Below are positions 29,605-39,522 of a stretch of 64,000 nt of DNA, in pieces. The stretch comes from Paenibacillus sp. JDR-2 (GTDB lineage: Bacteria; Bacillota; Bacilli; Paenibacillales; Paenibacillaceae), in assembly GCF_000023585.1 (NCBI RefSeq), contig NC_012914.1:2929001-2993000 (forward strand), given 5' to 3'. Under the pieces are notes generated by a model. It ran no database searches. It saw nothing but the letters and a program-made list of their open reading frames with translations, and had not been told where the DNA came from. The translations under genes and the position numbers were made by a program. Position 1 is the first letter of the stretch. Every line of letters begins with the position of its first letter.

Positions 29605-31182
29605 ATGGTTAACAAGAAAGCCCGCTCTACTCGCAGCATGTTCTTGATGCTTGCACTTGTTCTTATTACAACCATGCTTGCGGCTTGTTCAGGAGGCAAC
29701 GAGAAGACGAAGAACTCGGCTTCAACAACAACGCCTGGCAATGCGTCCAGCAACGCGGGAGAGACAGCAAAGCCGGAAGACAACGGAATTGATATTTCCA
29801 AGCCGGTAACGCTGAAATGGTACATGATGACGTTCGGTGAGATTCCGCCGAATCAGGACCGTATCTTGGCAGCAATCAACAAGTATACGCAAGAGAAGCT
29901 TAATGCAACGATTGACATGGAATATATCGATGTAGGCTCATGGGATACGAAGGTTAATGCCATGCTTACGACTCGTGAAGAGTTCGATATGATTTTTGCT
30001 CCATCGTGGAGATGGTTCCGTTCCAATGCGCAAAAAGGCGCTTATTACGAAATTACGCCAGACGCGCTGGATAAATATTTGCCGCAGACAAAAGCACTGT
30101 TCACGGATGCGATCTGGGACAGCACGAAAGTAAAGGGCAAATATTATGCCGTTCCGGGCAACAAGGATATCGCAGAGGCTTGGGGCTGGGTATGGCGCAA
30201 GGATATTGCGGACAAGTATGGCATCGATATGACGAAAGTGAAGACCTTCCAGGATATTGAACCCATTCTGGCTAAAATCAAAGAGGTTGAGCCGGATCTT
30301 GTACCAATCGACGAGAACCAGGAGCCGCTTAGAGGCCGCACTACATTTGAAACGCTGAATGCGGGCAACTGGACGCTTCGCACGGATAATGACTCCATGG
30401 AGCTCGTGAAGCTGTACGACCAGCCGGAAGCGCTGGAAATGAGAAAGCTGTGGTACGACTTCTATAAAAAAGGGTTTATCCGCAAAGACGCAGCTACAAA
30501 GCGCGATGTGGACTTAATCAACACCGGAAAGGTATTCGCAAGCTGGATGCAGCTTAAGCCAGGCAAGGATGCGGAGCTTAACGCAGCGGCAAAAGGCAAT
30601 CCGGCATTCCCGAAAGATGCGGTGTACGCACAAAATATCGTTACCGAGCCTTATATTACGAACGATGCAGCGCTTGGATCCTCAACAGCCATCTCAAGCA
30701 CATCCAAAAATCCGGAACGGGCTATGATGTTCCTGGAATTGTATATGAACGATAAGTACTTGAACAACCTGATCAACTTTGGCGAAGAGGGCGTTGACTA
30801 CACGAAAGTTGGAGACAACCGCATTGAGCCGATTGAAGGCAAATACTCGCTTAAAGGCATGAACTGGGCTTACGGCAACCAATTCTTGAACTACCTGCAG
30901 CCTGGTGAAGCTGATGATAAGTGGGAGCAGTTCAAAACGTTCAACTCGTCTGCAATTCCAGTTAAAAATCTTGGCTTCTTCTTCGACGAAGAACCGGTCC
31001 GCAAGGAATTAAATGCGTTGACGGCGGCAACGTCGGAATTCGCTGCGATGTATTGGGGTCTTCTTGATCCAGACGTTTATCTGCCTAAGCTGGAAAAGAA
31101 AGAAAAAGCAGCTGGCATGGATAAGGTAAATGCCGAAGTCCAGCGTCAATGGGCGGAGTTCCTGGCCTCCAAAGGCAAGTAA
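29605..31182 (+). CDS. Lipoprotein solute-binding protein (LplA-like), importer 2
   Basis: 525 residues, lipobox MLAAC (C28), then a Ser/Thr/Asn-rich tether and the large LplA-type binding fold (VTLKWYMMTFGEIPPNQDRI start; WGWVWRKDIADKYGID block). ATG 29605 follows AGGGGGAT. It would bind oligosaccharides for the two permeases just upstream. It is longer than the binding proteins of importers 1 and 3, which fits the Lpl subgroup. A 42-base hairpin follows its stop and overlaps the leader of the dockerin gene. Confidence 0.9.
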   Translation: MVNKKARSTRSMFLMLALVLITTMLAACSGGNEKTKNSASTTTPGNASSNAGETAKPEDNGIDISKPVTLKWYMMTFGEIPPNQDRILAAINKYTQEKLNATIDMEYIDVGSWDTKVNAMLTTREEFDMIFAPSWRWFRSNAQKGAYYEITPDALDKYLPQTKALFTDAIWDSTKVKGKYYAVPGNKDIAEAWGWVWRKDIADKYGIDMTKVKTFQDIEPILAKIKEVEPDLVPIDENQEPLRGRTTFETLNAGNWTLRTDNDSMELVKLYDQPEALEMRKLWYDFYKKGFIRKDAATKRDVDLINTGKVFASWMQLKPGKDAELNAAAKGNPAFPKDAVYAQNIVTEPYITNDAALGSSTAISSTSKNPERAMMFLELYMNDKYLNNLINFGEEGVDYTKVGDNRIEPIEGKYSLKGMNWAYGNQFLNYLQPGEADDKWEQFKTFNSSAIPVKNLGFFFDEEPVRKELNALTAATSEFAAMYWGLLDPDVYLPKLEKKEKAAGMDKVNAEVQRQWAEFLASKGK

Positions 31183-31214
31183 GTAACTGAATAACAGCTC
31201 TTAAAAGCAGGAAA

Positions 31215-31256
31215 AGCAAGCCGTTCTAAACGCATAGTCGTTAGGAGCGGCTTGCT
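31215..31256 (+). other. Intercistronic hairpin after the importer 2 binding protein
   Basis: AGCAAGCCGTTCTAAACG (31215-31232) pairs with CGTTAGGAGCGGCTTGCT (31239-31256) over 18 positions, allowing G-U pairs and one mismatch, with a 6-base loop. No T-run follows, so partial termination or RNA protection is likelier than full stop. The next gene's ribosome binding site begins 21 bases on. Confidence 0.6.
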
Positions 31257-31290
31257 CTCTATGAGGAAGAATAGGGAAGGAGCTTTATGG

Positions 31291-34200
31291 ATGAAATGGA
31301 GAATAGGAAAGAAAAAGGGATTCGCCAGCGGCCTGCTTGCACTTATCCTGTTATTCACAATGGCTTGGCCGGTATCAGCAGAATCCTGGGTAAATATTCC
31401 GTTTGCTACGGAATCTGCGTTGAATGCAGGGAATATCGGCGGGGATGGTACGCAGTGGCTGCAAGGACTAGCCGTAGATTCCAAGGACGGACAATTTCTG
31501 GTATTCACAACGGATGTAGGAGGAGTCTACCGCAGTCTGGATGGCGGAGATCATTGGGAGGCCGCGAATATCGGGCTGAAGTCGCGCGGCGGCAGTACGG
31601 TTGTTATCGATCCGAACAATGAGAATAGAGTATTGATGGCAGGCGGCAATTCCATGGCTAATGATGCCAACGGACTTTATTTGTCGGAGAATAAAGCAGG
31701 CAGCTGGAGCCAGGTATTCGGGGCAAGAATTGTAGCCTACCGGGATTACCGGACGCAGCTTGCCTTTGACCCATCTAGTTATGACGATTCTATTGGAGGC
31801 AGCGCGGTCGTCTACTGGAGCAGGGCAGCATGGGAAGTGAATCCTTATCAGAATCCAGAGATCCACCCTGCTATCTATAAGTCGATAGACGGGGGCCATA
31901 CATGGGCAGAGCTGCCTAACACGAGTGCTTATGCAGGTGGTCAAATTGCGGTTCATCCGACCAAAGGCTATGTGTATTCAGCTCGTAATGACGGCTTCTA
32001 TAAGAGTGTAGATGGCGGGGCTACCTACACGCTTAAGGAAGCTGGCGATATTAAGAGCATGAGTGTGGTGAGTTCACGAGAGGATAATGTTTATATCAAT
32101 AAGAACGACGGCTTATACGTATCCTCGGACAGCGGGGAATCATTCCAGAAGGTAGAGTCGACATCGTTCCCAACCTGGAATCCAATGTACTTGCAGGTCA
32201 ACCCTGTTAATCCGGATCGTATGATGATCTGCAACAATGTTATGGATAAGCAGGATGGCTTCACGGAGGGTGATCCATGGTTCTCGACCAAGACGTATTA
32301 TACGACGGACGGCGGAGTAACGTGGACCGAATCGATCAAAGACAATACCTATCACTTTGGTCCGTTTAATGCCCGCCAGCAGATCTATGCCTGGCATCCA
32401 ACAGATGAGAAGAAGGCGTGGGCATTCGGCGGAGACTGGATGACGACAACGACAGATGGCGGAGCTCATTTTGCATGGGCGAATAACGGCTACGGCGGGG
32501 TTATGATCGGCGGTTCATTCAATTTTAATCTCGATAATCCGGACTTGCTCTTCGTTGCCTCGCAGGATTACAACGGAGGGCTGACCGTTAATGGAGGAAC
32601 GAGCTGGAAATATGTCAATTTCAGCGACTGGGAATGGGGCGGCTGGGGATATGGCGCCTATGCGGTAACGGAGGATGTACTGATTGTTGCCCGCAAATAT
32701 TGGGACGGCACGAAGGATATTGCCGTAAGCCGCGATGGCGGCAAGTCCTTTAACCAAGTCGATCTTGGGAAAGATGCGAATGGCGGGCAGATTCATCTGC
32801 AAGGTTTAGAAACCGCTTACGCGGATCCAACGAATGATCAGATCTTATTTGTACATGAGTATCGAAGCAGCGATCAAGGAAGAACATGGAAGCGCATGAT
32901 TGGTGCAAACGGAGTATTAACCTCCAATCCTGGAGGCGATCATGAGCTTTATGGTGCTAAAGGACGTAAAGTCGTCGTGTCACGTGATCATGGCTTGTCC
33001 TGGAATACGGTGGCCACATTCCCTCAGGATGTGAGAGATGTCGCCTACGATCAAGACCGAAACGTCGTCTATGCTGCAACTTGGGACGGATTATATTCTT
33101 ATAATCTCACTGCCAAGACAATGACGGATCTGAAGCCTTCCGTACCAGTCGATCAATACGGCATGCAGCGGTTCTCCACCGTGGCGGTTGATCCGGTTGA
33201 CCCTTCTATTGTCTATACGGGCGGACCGGCTAATACGTATATGTCGGATGCGGCGGTCCTTCGTTCCAAGGATGCAGGGCAGTCCTGGGAAGTAATCAAC
33301 CGGAATGACCGCAACAGCGTAATTGACTCTGGCCCAGTTGGGGCGCGTGAAACAAGCTGGATTCGCGTTAATCCGAAGACGAGATATGCTTTTGTCGCTG
33401 GACAGTGCTACGGTTTCTGGAAGATAGCCCCTCCAGGAAGTCCAGATGAGACGGAAGGTCTCGCATTAAACGCCTATTCGGGTTCAGGTGAGGCGACACT
33501 CGACTGGTATGGTAACGGTTCAACAACGTTAGGTGACCTGATGAATGTGGCTAAGAATGTCGACAACAATAGCGATTCACGTATAAAAGATGCTTATGAT
33601 GTGAATGGCGACCGGTTGATTGACGGCAAAGATCTGTACATTTTATCAAGAAGAGTGGAAGATTCGCAGGATAAGCCATTATCTACCTACTCCGTCGAAA
33701 GGCAAGATGCGCCGGGCGGTGCATTCGTGGAGATAGCTGGTCAGTTGACAGACACCTCCTATGTTGATAACGGATTAACGAACGGTGCAGCGTATGCTTA
33801 TCGGGTAGTGGAGCATAACAGCGGAGAAGAGCAGTCTGCGACTGTCATTGCCAAGGTGACGCCGTCTAATGCCGCTCCATCATACTTGACCGTAACTGGC
33901 GAAAGTGACCGGATCCGCTTGTACTGGGAGAAGAAATCCGGCAATTATAATGTCTATCGCAAGGCCGAGGGGGATGCGGATTGGACGCTCCTGGCAACGG
34001 CAATTGAAGATAACCGCTATGAAGATCTTCAGGCGGAAAAAGGTGTGGACTATGCGTATACGGTTACAGCCGTATCTTCTGCCAATCCGGAAGTGGAATC
34101 GCCAAAGTCAGAAGAACGGACGGCTCGTTTATACGTGGCAGGAGAAGTAACGGAGATCTCCCCGTATATCACGCAGTATTCGCAGAACTTCGATGACAAT

Positions 34201-35721
34201 ACCGCAGAGAACTGGAACTTGTCGTCGTCAATGATACTGGATGGAGGACAACTGAAGAGCAGTCAGCAAGGCTATGAACGCGCTTACTACTCGGGTGGTC
34301 TGCTGCCAGAAACCTTCGACTACCGTGTAACGGTTACACGTGGTGGAGGCGGTGATCTCAATCGCGCCCAGATCGTGTTCAACAGGCAGGACGACGATAA
34401 CTATTACATGCTGGACCTGACCCCTTCCGAGACCCTCTTCATGAAAGTGAAGGACGGTGCTGTGACGAAGCTGGGAGGAACAGCCTATACCAATCCGGAG
34501 TGGACGCCGGTAGAGTATACCGTTAAACGCAATAGCGGAGATCAGTATACGATAATCGCCAAGAAGGACGGTATCGCCAAGCTTCTATTTAATAATGTAA
34601 CGGATTCCGATTTCATTGGCGGATATGCGGGTGCAGGCGCGACATGGAGCTTCTCGTCGTTTGACAATGTCAGCATTGGACCGGTTACGGAGAATGAGGC
34701 AACAATTGATACGATCGTTACTTATAATCAATCCTTCGAAGGAACTGTTGATAATTGGGATCTTGGAGCCATGAACGTTGCAGACGGCAAGCTGAAGGTG
34801 AACAACTTCGGCGGAGGCACAACAGCGCTCTATACAGGGGCTATTGTCGACGGAGAGATGACGTACTCGGCATCTCTGATGCTAGGCGGAGGCGGCTCGG
34901 CTAACTTGGGCCGAATGCTGTTCTATATGCAGGATGCCGGCAACGGTTATGCATTCCAGATTACGAAGGATACAGCCAAGCTGCTGAAGCTTCAGGACGG
35001 CAATACGACCGTATTGGCAGAGGTCGATCATCCGAAGGACGAGTGGGCAACATTAACTTACAAAATCACATCCGATGGAGCTGGCAATCTTCAAGTCGAC
35101 ACGATGGATGCAGGAGGTGCTGTGACGATCTTGACCGCTGCCGATTCAACTTTTACGCGTGGTTACATCGGGGTGTCTCATGAATACAGCGCATTTGAAG
35201 TCGATGATATTCATGTTCGCACGCCTCGTTCGGAGCAGCAGGAGAACGCTGGCTTGAAGCTTGAAGTATGGACCAATATCGACGGAGAATCGATTGATCA
35301 GATTCCACTGGACACCGCACCTAACCGCACAGACGTTATCGAGAATTTCGATGCGCCCCGCGGTCAAGGCGATGATTACGGCATTCGCATAAGCGGTTAT
35401 TTGAAGCCTGCCGTATCCGGCACTTACAAGTTCTATATGGCTAGTGACGATCATGGACAGCTATGGCTCAGCACGGACAGCGATCCAGCCAACAAGACGA
35501 AGATTGCCTTTCTTAATTATTGGGCTAATCCCTATGAGTGGCAGAAGTACCCTGGAGATCAGATTACGTCCGACATCTATCTCGAAGCAGGCCACTCCTA
35601 TTATGTAGAAGGTTTAATGAAGCAGGACGGCGGCGGAGATCATTACGAGGTGGCATGGACAGGACCTGAATTTGCTGATCCGACGATTATTTCGAATGAA
35701 TATCTATCCCTTATTCCTTAG
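31291..35721 (+). CDS. Secreted GH74-like propeller with internal dockerin, Fn3, two LamG-like and PA14 domains
   Basis: 1476 residues from ATG 31291, set by AAGGAG 8 bases upstream; in-frame starts at 31252 and 31261 lack a site. The signal peptide ends WPVSA. A GH74-like double propeller fills about 30-720 with TDVGG (D75) and many Asp boxes, but the second catalytic Asp motif of GH74 is not found; QDYNGGLTV occupies that region. Residues about 743-787 are a dockerin of two aligned 20-residue EF-hand-like repeats: DVNGDRLIDGKDL is canonical, while the first (DWYGNGSTTLGDL) keeps only some calcium ligands. Two Fn3 domains (about 800-947), two LamG-like domains (about 963-1310) and PA14 (about 1320-1470) follow. 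The next gene encodes a cohesin-SLH protein, its likely dock. Specificity is unknown. Confidence 0.85.
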   Translation: MKWRIGKKKGFASGLLALILLFTMAWPVSAESWVNIPFATESALNAGNIGGDGTQWLQGLAVDSKDGQFLVFTTDVGGVYRSLDGGDHWEAANIGLKSRGGSTVVIDPNNENRVLMAGGNSMANDANGLYLSENKAGSWSQVFGARIVAYRDYRTQLAFDPSSYDDSIGGSAVVYWSRAAWEVNPYQNPEIHPAIYKSIDGGHTWAELPNTSAYAGGQIAVHPTKGYVYSARNDGFYKSVDGGATYTLKEAGDIKSMSVVSSREDNVYINKNDGLYVSSDSGESFQKVESTSFPTWNPMYLQVNPVNPDRMMICNNVMDKQDGFTEGDPWFSTKTYYTTDGGVTWTESIKDNTYHFGPFNARQQIYAWHPTDEKKAWAFGGDWMTTTTDGGAHFAWANNGYGGVMIGGSFNFNLDNPDLLFVASQDYNGGLTVNGGTSWKYVNFSDWEWGGWGYGAYAVTEDVLIVARKYWDGTKDIAVSRDGGKSFNQVDLGKDANGGQIHLQGLETAYADPTNDQILFVHEYRSSDQGRTWKRMIGANGVLTSNPGGDHELYGAKGRKVVVSRDHGLSWNTVATFPQDVRDVAYDQDRNVVYAATWDGLYSYNLTAKTMTDLKPSVPVDQYGMQRFSTVAVDPVDPSIVYTGGPANTYMSDAAVLRSKDAGQSWEVINRNDRNSVIDSGPVGARETSWIRVNPKTRYAFVAGQCYGFWKIAPPGSPDETEGLALNAYSGSGEATLDWYGNGSTTLGDLMNVAKNVDNNSDSRIKDAYDVNGDRLIDGKDLYILSRRVEDSQDKPLSTYSVERQDAPGGAFVEIAGQLTDTSYVDNGLTNGAAYAYRVVEHNSGEEQSATVIAKVTPSNAAPSYLTVTGESDRIRLYWEKKSGNYNVYRKAEGDADWTLLATAIEDNRYEDLQAEKGVDYAYTVTAVSSANPEVESPKSEERTARLYVAGEVTEISPYITQYSQNFDDNTAENWNLSSSMILDGGQLKSSQQGYERAYYSGGLLPETFDYRVTVTRGGGGDLNRAQIVFNRQDDDNYYMLDLTPSETLFMKVKDGAVTKLGGTAYTNPEWTPVEYTVKRNSGDQYTIIAKKDGIAKLLFNNVTDSDFIGGYAGAGATWSFSSFDNVSIGPVTENEATIDTIVTYNQSFEGTVDNWDLGAMNVADGKLKVNNFGGGTTALYTGAIVDGEMTYSASLMLGGGGSANLGRMLFYMQDAGNGYAFQITKDTAKLLKLQDGNTTVLAEVDHPKDEWATLTYKITSDGAGNLQVDTMDAGGAVTILTAADSTFTRGYIGVSHEYSAFEVDDIHVRTPRSEQQENAGLKLEVWTNIDGESIDQIPLDTAPNRTDVIENFDAPRGQGDDYGIRISGYLKPAVSGTYKFYMASDDHGQLWLSTDSDPANKTKIAFLNYWANPYEWQKYPGDQITSDIYLEAGHSYYVEGLMKQDGGGDHYEVAWTGPEFADPTIISNEYLSLIP

Positions 35722-35758
35722 TAAGTGCACTCATTATAGGTCGAGGAGGTTACTGCTT

Positions 35759-37648
35759 GTGAAAATGTTTCGTATGCTGCTTGCTATGGTTATTGCGCTG
35801 GGACTAACTTCGGCTCCAAGGGCCGAGGCGAACGCTCCGGCATTGCCAGCGGTTACCGCAGCCCCGTCGGTACAAGGGGAACTGGTGAACGTAACGATTA
35901 AGGGCAGCGGGGTCGGCCATTTATACGGAGTACAGCTGCAAATCGCATACGATGCGACGGCGCTTGAATTTGTTTCGGCAAAGCCGCGTTATTTCGAATA
36001 TGCATCGCAGCGTCAGGTGAATACGGATGCGTATGATTTACTCGATACGGCTGGTGCCCCGGTGGGATTCCAGCTGGTAACGGCAGAAGACGGGAATATC
36101 GACTACCTTGCAAGCCAAGTCAAGCAAGGTGCTACCGTTTCCGACAATTCAGCAGTGCTTGATTTACAGTTCAAGGCGTTGCATGCGGGTACAGCAACGG
36201 TATCGGTTGTGAAAAGCAAACTGATGAAGCTGCTTCAAGACAAGCCTGAAGAGATCACGGGCGCAACGCTTTCGCTGTCATTAGGCGGAAGCGAGACAGA
36301 GCATAGCGGCAGCGGGTCGATTATTACGTCTTCCACTCCCGCCAGCGATTTTGTGGCTGCCATAACATCTATTGTCAAGAACGGCTCGTTAAGCAAGGAA
36401 CAGAAGATCGAACAAGTGAAGGCTTATATCGGCGCACATCTTCCGGCACTGGCTGTCTATCAGGTTCCAGCCAATAACATCTCCGGCGGCGGCTCTGCTC
36501 CGGTACTTGCAAGCGTAAACGGGCAGGCGCTTCAGGGTGCGGTTAACACGTATGCGGATCTCTTAAAGCAATTGAAGCTGCTAGCAGCAACGGCAGGGAT
36601 AAATGATCCATGGCCTAGCGTATTCCACATCCAATTGCCGCCAACTGTCCAAGCGGAAAGTGTTCAAGTCGAGCTGCCGGCTGGCGCTCTGATCACGATG
36701 AAGCAAGCTGGACTTGCGCTGCTCATCGACACGTCTACCGGAAGCATGAGTGTGAAAACGGACGCGTTCTTGCTGCCGGCCAATGCGACAGTGTTTACCT
36801 TTACGTTTAATAAACTGGCAGGAGCTGCAGGAACAGGAATTAGCGTAGCTCTGCAGGCGGATGCCAAGCAATCCGGGACTGTTCCTCTCCCTGGTCCGGT
36901 ACAGTTAAGCTTCCCGTATACGCTGAAGCCTGGCGAGAAAGGGGATCGTGTCATTATTGTTCAGCTCAAGGAAGACGGCAGCGAAGTGCCAGTCGTGAAC
37001 AGCTGGTACGATGCGGTCTCCGGTCAAATGGTGTTCAGAACCTTAGAGGCGGGGTCATTTATCATAAAATCGGCTTCTTCTTCCTTCTCCGATATGCAAG
37101 ACCATTGGTCGAAGAATGCGGTTGAACAGCTGGCGGACCGAGGTGTTCTTAAAGGCAAAGCGGGCAATCGATTCGATCCGCAGGGGGACGTGACGCGGGA
37201 AGAATTCGCGGCCATGCTTGTCAGAGCATTTGCACTGACGGCTGGTTCCGGTGCTGCCGGCCATCCGTTTAAGGATGTTGACGAAGGAAGCTGGTCGGCC
37301 GATGCGATTCAAATTGCTTATTCACTTGGCATCGTGAACGGCACCAGCCCGACCTCCTTCCATCCGCAGCAGCTGATTACGCGCGAGGAGCTTGCGGTCA
37401 TGCTGTACAAGGCCGCGCAGGCGGCGCAATTGCTGCTGCCAAGCGCTAATGCGCCTAAGGTAAGCGATCTGTCCCAAGCATCCGCATTTGCAACGGAAAG
37501 TTTAAATCAATTGCTTCAATCAGGTATTATGCAGGGCGATGGCAAAGGAGCCGTCCATCCGCGCACGTCGGCAACACGCGCGGAGTCCGCGATGATGATC
37601 TATAAAGCCATCAAGTTATTCAGGGAAGGTGCGAATTGGCTGCAATGA
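35759..37648 (+). CDS. Cohesin-domain surface anchor protein with three SLH repeats
   Basis: 629 residues from GTG 35759, after GAGGAGG at 35743-35749; the longer frame from 35672 overlaps the dockerin gene. Signal peptide, then a cohesin-like beta-sandwich (about 25-175: VNVTIKGSGVGHLYGVQLQIAYD start, VLDLQFKALHAGTATVSV end). A linker (about 180-275) leads to a pre-SLH module like that of the SLH-GH74 at 1840, and three SLH repeats occupy about 440-629. There is no catalytic domain. Cohesins bind dockerins through calcium-dependent contacts, and SLH repeats fix the protein to the wall. Lying 37 bases after the dockerin gene, it is the likely anchor for that enzyme. The cohesin call is from fold pattern, not a search. 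Confidence 0.8.
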   Translation: MKMFRMLLAMVIALGLTSAPRAEANAPALPAVTAAPSVQGELVNVTIKGSGVGHLYGVQLQIAYDATALEFVSAKPRYFEYASQRQVNTDAYDLLDTAGAPVGFQLVTAEDGNIDYLASQVKQGATVSDNSAVLDLQFKALHAGTATVSVVKSKLMKLLQDKPEEITGATLSLSLGGSETEHSGSGSIITSSTPASDFVAAITSIVKNGSLSKEQKIEQVKAYIGAHLPALAVYQVPANNISGGGSAPVLASVNGQALQGAVNTYADLLKQLKLLAATAGINDPWPSVFHIQLPPTVQAESVQVELPAGALITMKQAGLALLIDTSTGSMSVKTDAFLLPANATVFTFTFNKLAGAAGTGISVALQADAKQSGTVPLPGPVQLSFPYTLKPGEKGDRVIIVQLKEDGSEVPVVNSWYDAVSGQMVFRTLEAGSFIIKSASSSFSDMQDHWSKNAVEQLADRGVLKGKAGNRFDPQGDVTREEFAAMLVRAFALTAGSGAAGHPFKDVDEGSWSADAIQIAYSLGIVNGTSPTSFHPQQLITREELAVMLYKAAQAAQLLLPSANAPKVSDLSQASAFATESLNQLLQSGIMQGDGKGAVHPRTSATRAESAMMIYKAIKLFREGANWLQ

Positions 37649-39396
37649 GTATTTCACAACAACAAGAGCTTACGATAAATCTTGAGGCGATGCCCTTCAG
37701 CCGCCAAGGCTCCTATCTGGCATTGGGTCAACCGCCGTACTTCATGGACATTGAGCCTGGACTTTATTTCCGAACGCTTCGCGGCGGCAACTTTGATCTT
37801 CCCCGCCGTGAAGTATTCCGTATCCAATTGGTGACGGACGGTGAGGTGCTGGGCGATGTCAGCATGGTTGCATCTCCTGCCGTATTAACCATGGAACACG
37901 AGAAGGGATCGGCCAGCTTCTGCTGGTCCGATCTCGATACCCTGCGCGTGAGAGGCGCCGGTGTTGGCGTTCGTCTCGTTAAGGCAACGACGGGAAGCTA
38001 CGACTTTGTATACGGATTTGGGGGAGAACGCTGCTTCATTAACGCTTCCACTCAGCGAATGAATTATCGTGTCGAAGCGCTGTCCGGTCATTTGCATATC
38101 ATGTCTGTCTGGGAGGAAGTAAAAAGCACGGATATTGTGCTGGAGCTTGCACCGGATAAACAAACGGGCGAGCTTTCCTTTGAAATCGAGGAATTTGCTT
38201 CGACATGGAGCGGGCCTAAGCCTTATCGGTCGTTTGAGGAATGCGTGCTGGAGGCGAAGCAGGAATACGAGTCTTGGCTCGAGCAGGTCTATACCGGGAT
38301 AGAGCGTGACAGCATGTCAACGGAGGGAGTAGCGATGGCGGCTTACGTGAATGGTTCTGGAATAGTACGGCCATCGGGTCTGCTAAAGCGTCCAGCCATG
38401 CTCATGTCCAAAAACCATATGACCAACGTATGGAGCTGGGATCATTGCTTTAATGCCATTGCGCTTGCTCCGCATGATATAAAGCTTGCATGGGATCAGT
38501 TCATGCTGCCGTTTGATCATCAGGAGGGCGTTGGCATGCTTCCGGATTTGATTAATGACGGATTCGCTCTGCCGAACTTTACGAAGCCGCCTATCCATGG
38601 CTGGGCATTATCGAAGCTATGGGAGCTTGCGCCTGATTTCGTTGAAGAGCAGCTGCCTGGACTCTATGGACCTCTCTGTCAATGGACGCGCTGGTGGCTC
38701 ACCTATCGGGATGAAGGCGGTCTAGGCTTGCCTTATTATATTCATGGCAACGACAGCGGCTGGGACAATGCGACGATATTCCGTCTAGGCGGGCCGGTTC
38801 GTTCTCCCGATCTTGCTGCTTTTCTATCCGTACAGATGGAGACATTGGAGCGGATCGCAAGGAAGATCGGGCTTCAGGAAGAAGCGGAGCAATGGGCCGA
38901 GCAGCGTAAGCTTCTCGTAACGCGTATGCTCGATCAATTCTGGAAGGACGGCAAATTTACGGCTCTCCATGTGGAAACGGGGGAGACCGTCGAGGCAGAC
39001 AGCCTGATTCTGTATTTACCTTTAATCTTAGGCGAAGCGCTGCCTGATGAGGTTATTCATATCTTGACGAAAGATTTGAGCCAGGAAGGCCGTTATTTGA
39101 CGGATTACGGATTGGCTACCGAGCGGGTTGACAGTCCAAGATACCGGAGCGACGGTTATTGGCGCGGCCCGATCTGGGCGCCTTCCACATTGCTGGTTAT
39201 CGAAGGGCTGGACCGCTCGGGTAAGAAGGAGCTTGCGCGTGAGGTGGCGCGGAGGTTCTGCCGTATGGTAGAGAAGACAGGCATGGCGGAGAATTTCGAT
39301 GCGATGACGGGCCGTGGACTGCGGGATTTGGCCTATACCTGGACATCAAGCGTGTATCTCATTTTGCTTCGCCAATATGGAGCTGTTCTGAAGTAA
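37636..39396 (+). CDS. GH63-like (alpha/alpha)6 glycosidase, cytoplasmic
   Basis: 586 residues if the TTG at 37636 is used (6 bases after AGGGAAGG); ATG 37645, which overlaps the previous stop, is the alternative. There is no signal peptide. An N-terminal beta-sandwich (about 1-210) precedes an (alpha/alpha)6 barrel. GH63-type blocks are WSWDHCFNAIAL, NDSGWDNATIFR, YLTDYGLATE, YWRGPIWAPSTLL and DLAYTWTSSVYL. The family (bacterial YgjK, eukaryotic processing glucosidase I) hydrolyses alpha-glucosidic bonds by inversion; related GH37 trehalases share the fold. The expected role is removal of an alpha-linked terminal sugar from imported oligosaccharides. The precise linkage is unknown. Confidence 0.75.
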   Translation: MAAMSISQQQELTINLEAMPFSRQGSYLALGQPPYFMDIEPGLYFRTLRGGNFDLPRREVFRIQLVTDGEVLGDVSMVASPAVLTMEHEKGSASFCWSDLDTLRVRGAGVGVRLVKATTGSYDFVYGFGGERCFINASTQRMNYRVEALSGHLHIMSVWEEVKSTDIVLELAPDKQTGELSFEIEEFASTWSGPKPYRSFEECVLEAKQEYESWLEQVYTGIERDSMSTEGVAMAAYVNGSGIVRPSGLLKRPAMLMSKNHMTNVWSWDHCFNAIALAPHDIKLAWDQFMLPFDHQEGVGMLPDLINDGFALPNFTKPPIHGWALSKLWELAPDFVEEQLPGLYGPLCQWTRWWLTYRDEGGLGLPYYIHGNDSGWDNATIFRLGGPVRSPDLAAFLSVQMETLERIARKIGLQEEAEQWAEQRKLLVTRMLDQFWKDGKFTALHVETGETVEADSLILYLPLILGEALPDEVIHILTKDLSQEGRYLTDYGLATERVDSPRYRSDGYWRGPIWAPSTLLVIEGLDRSGKKELAREVARRFCRMVEKTGMAENFDAMTGRGLRDLAYTWTSSVYLILLRQYGAVLK

Positions 39397-39418
39397 CGCT
39401 ATTAACGGAAGACCAGAT

Positions 39419-39462
39419 GGACGATCTTTAGCTCGCGATGCCGCGAATGCCAAAGATCGTTC
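39419..39462 (+). other. Hairpin between GH63-like and ARH-fold genes
   Basis: GGACGATCTTT (39419-39429) pairs with AAAGATCGTTC (39452-39462), one G-U pair. A small inner stem (CGCG) may form. ATTTGATT follows, a weak U-tract, so it may stop part of the transcription. Confidence 0.45.
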
Positions 39463-39522
39463 ATTTGATTAGAGTGACCTCGTTGCTATACTGCGATTAT
39501 CACTTAACGGGAGGAATTACAT

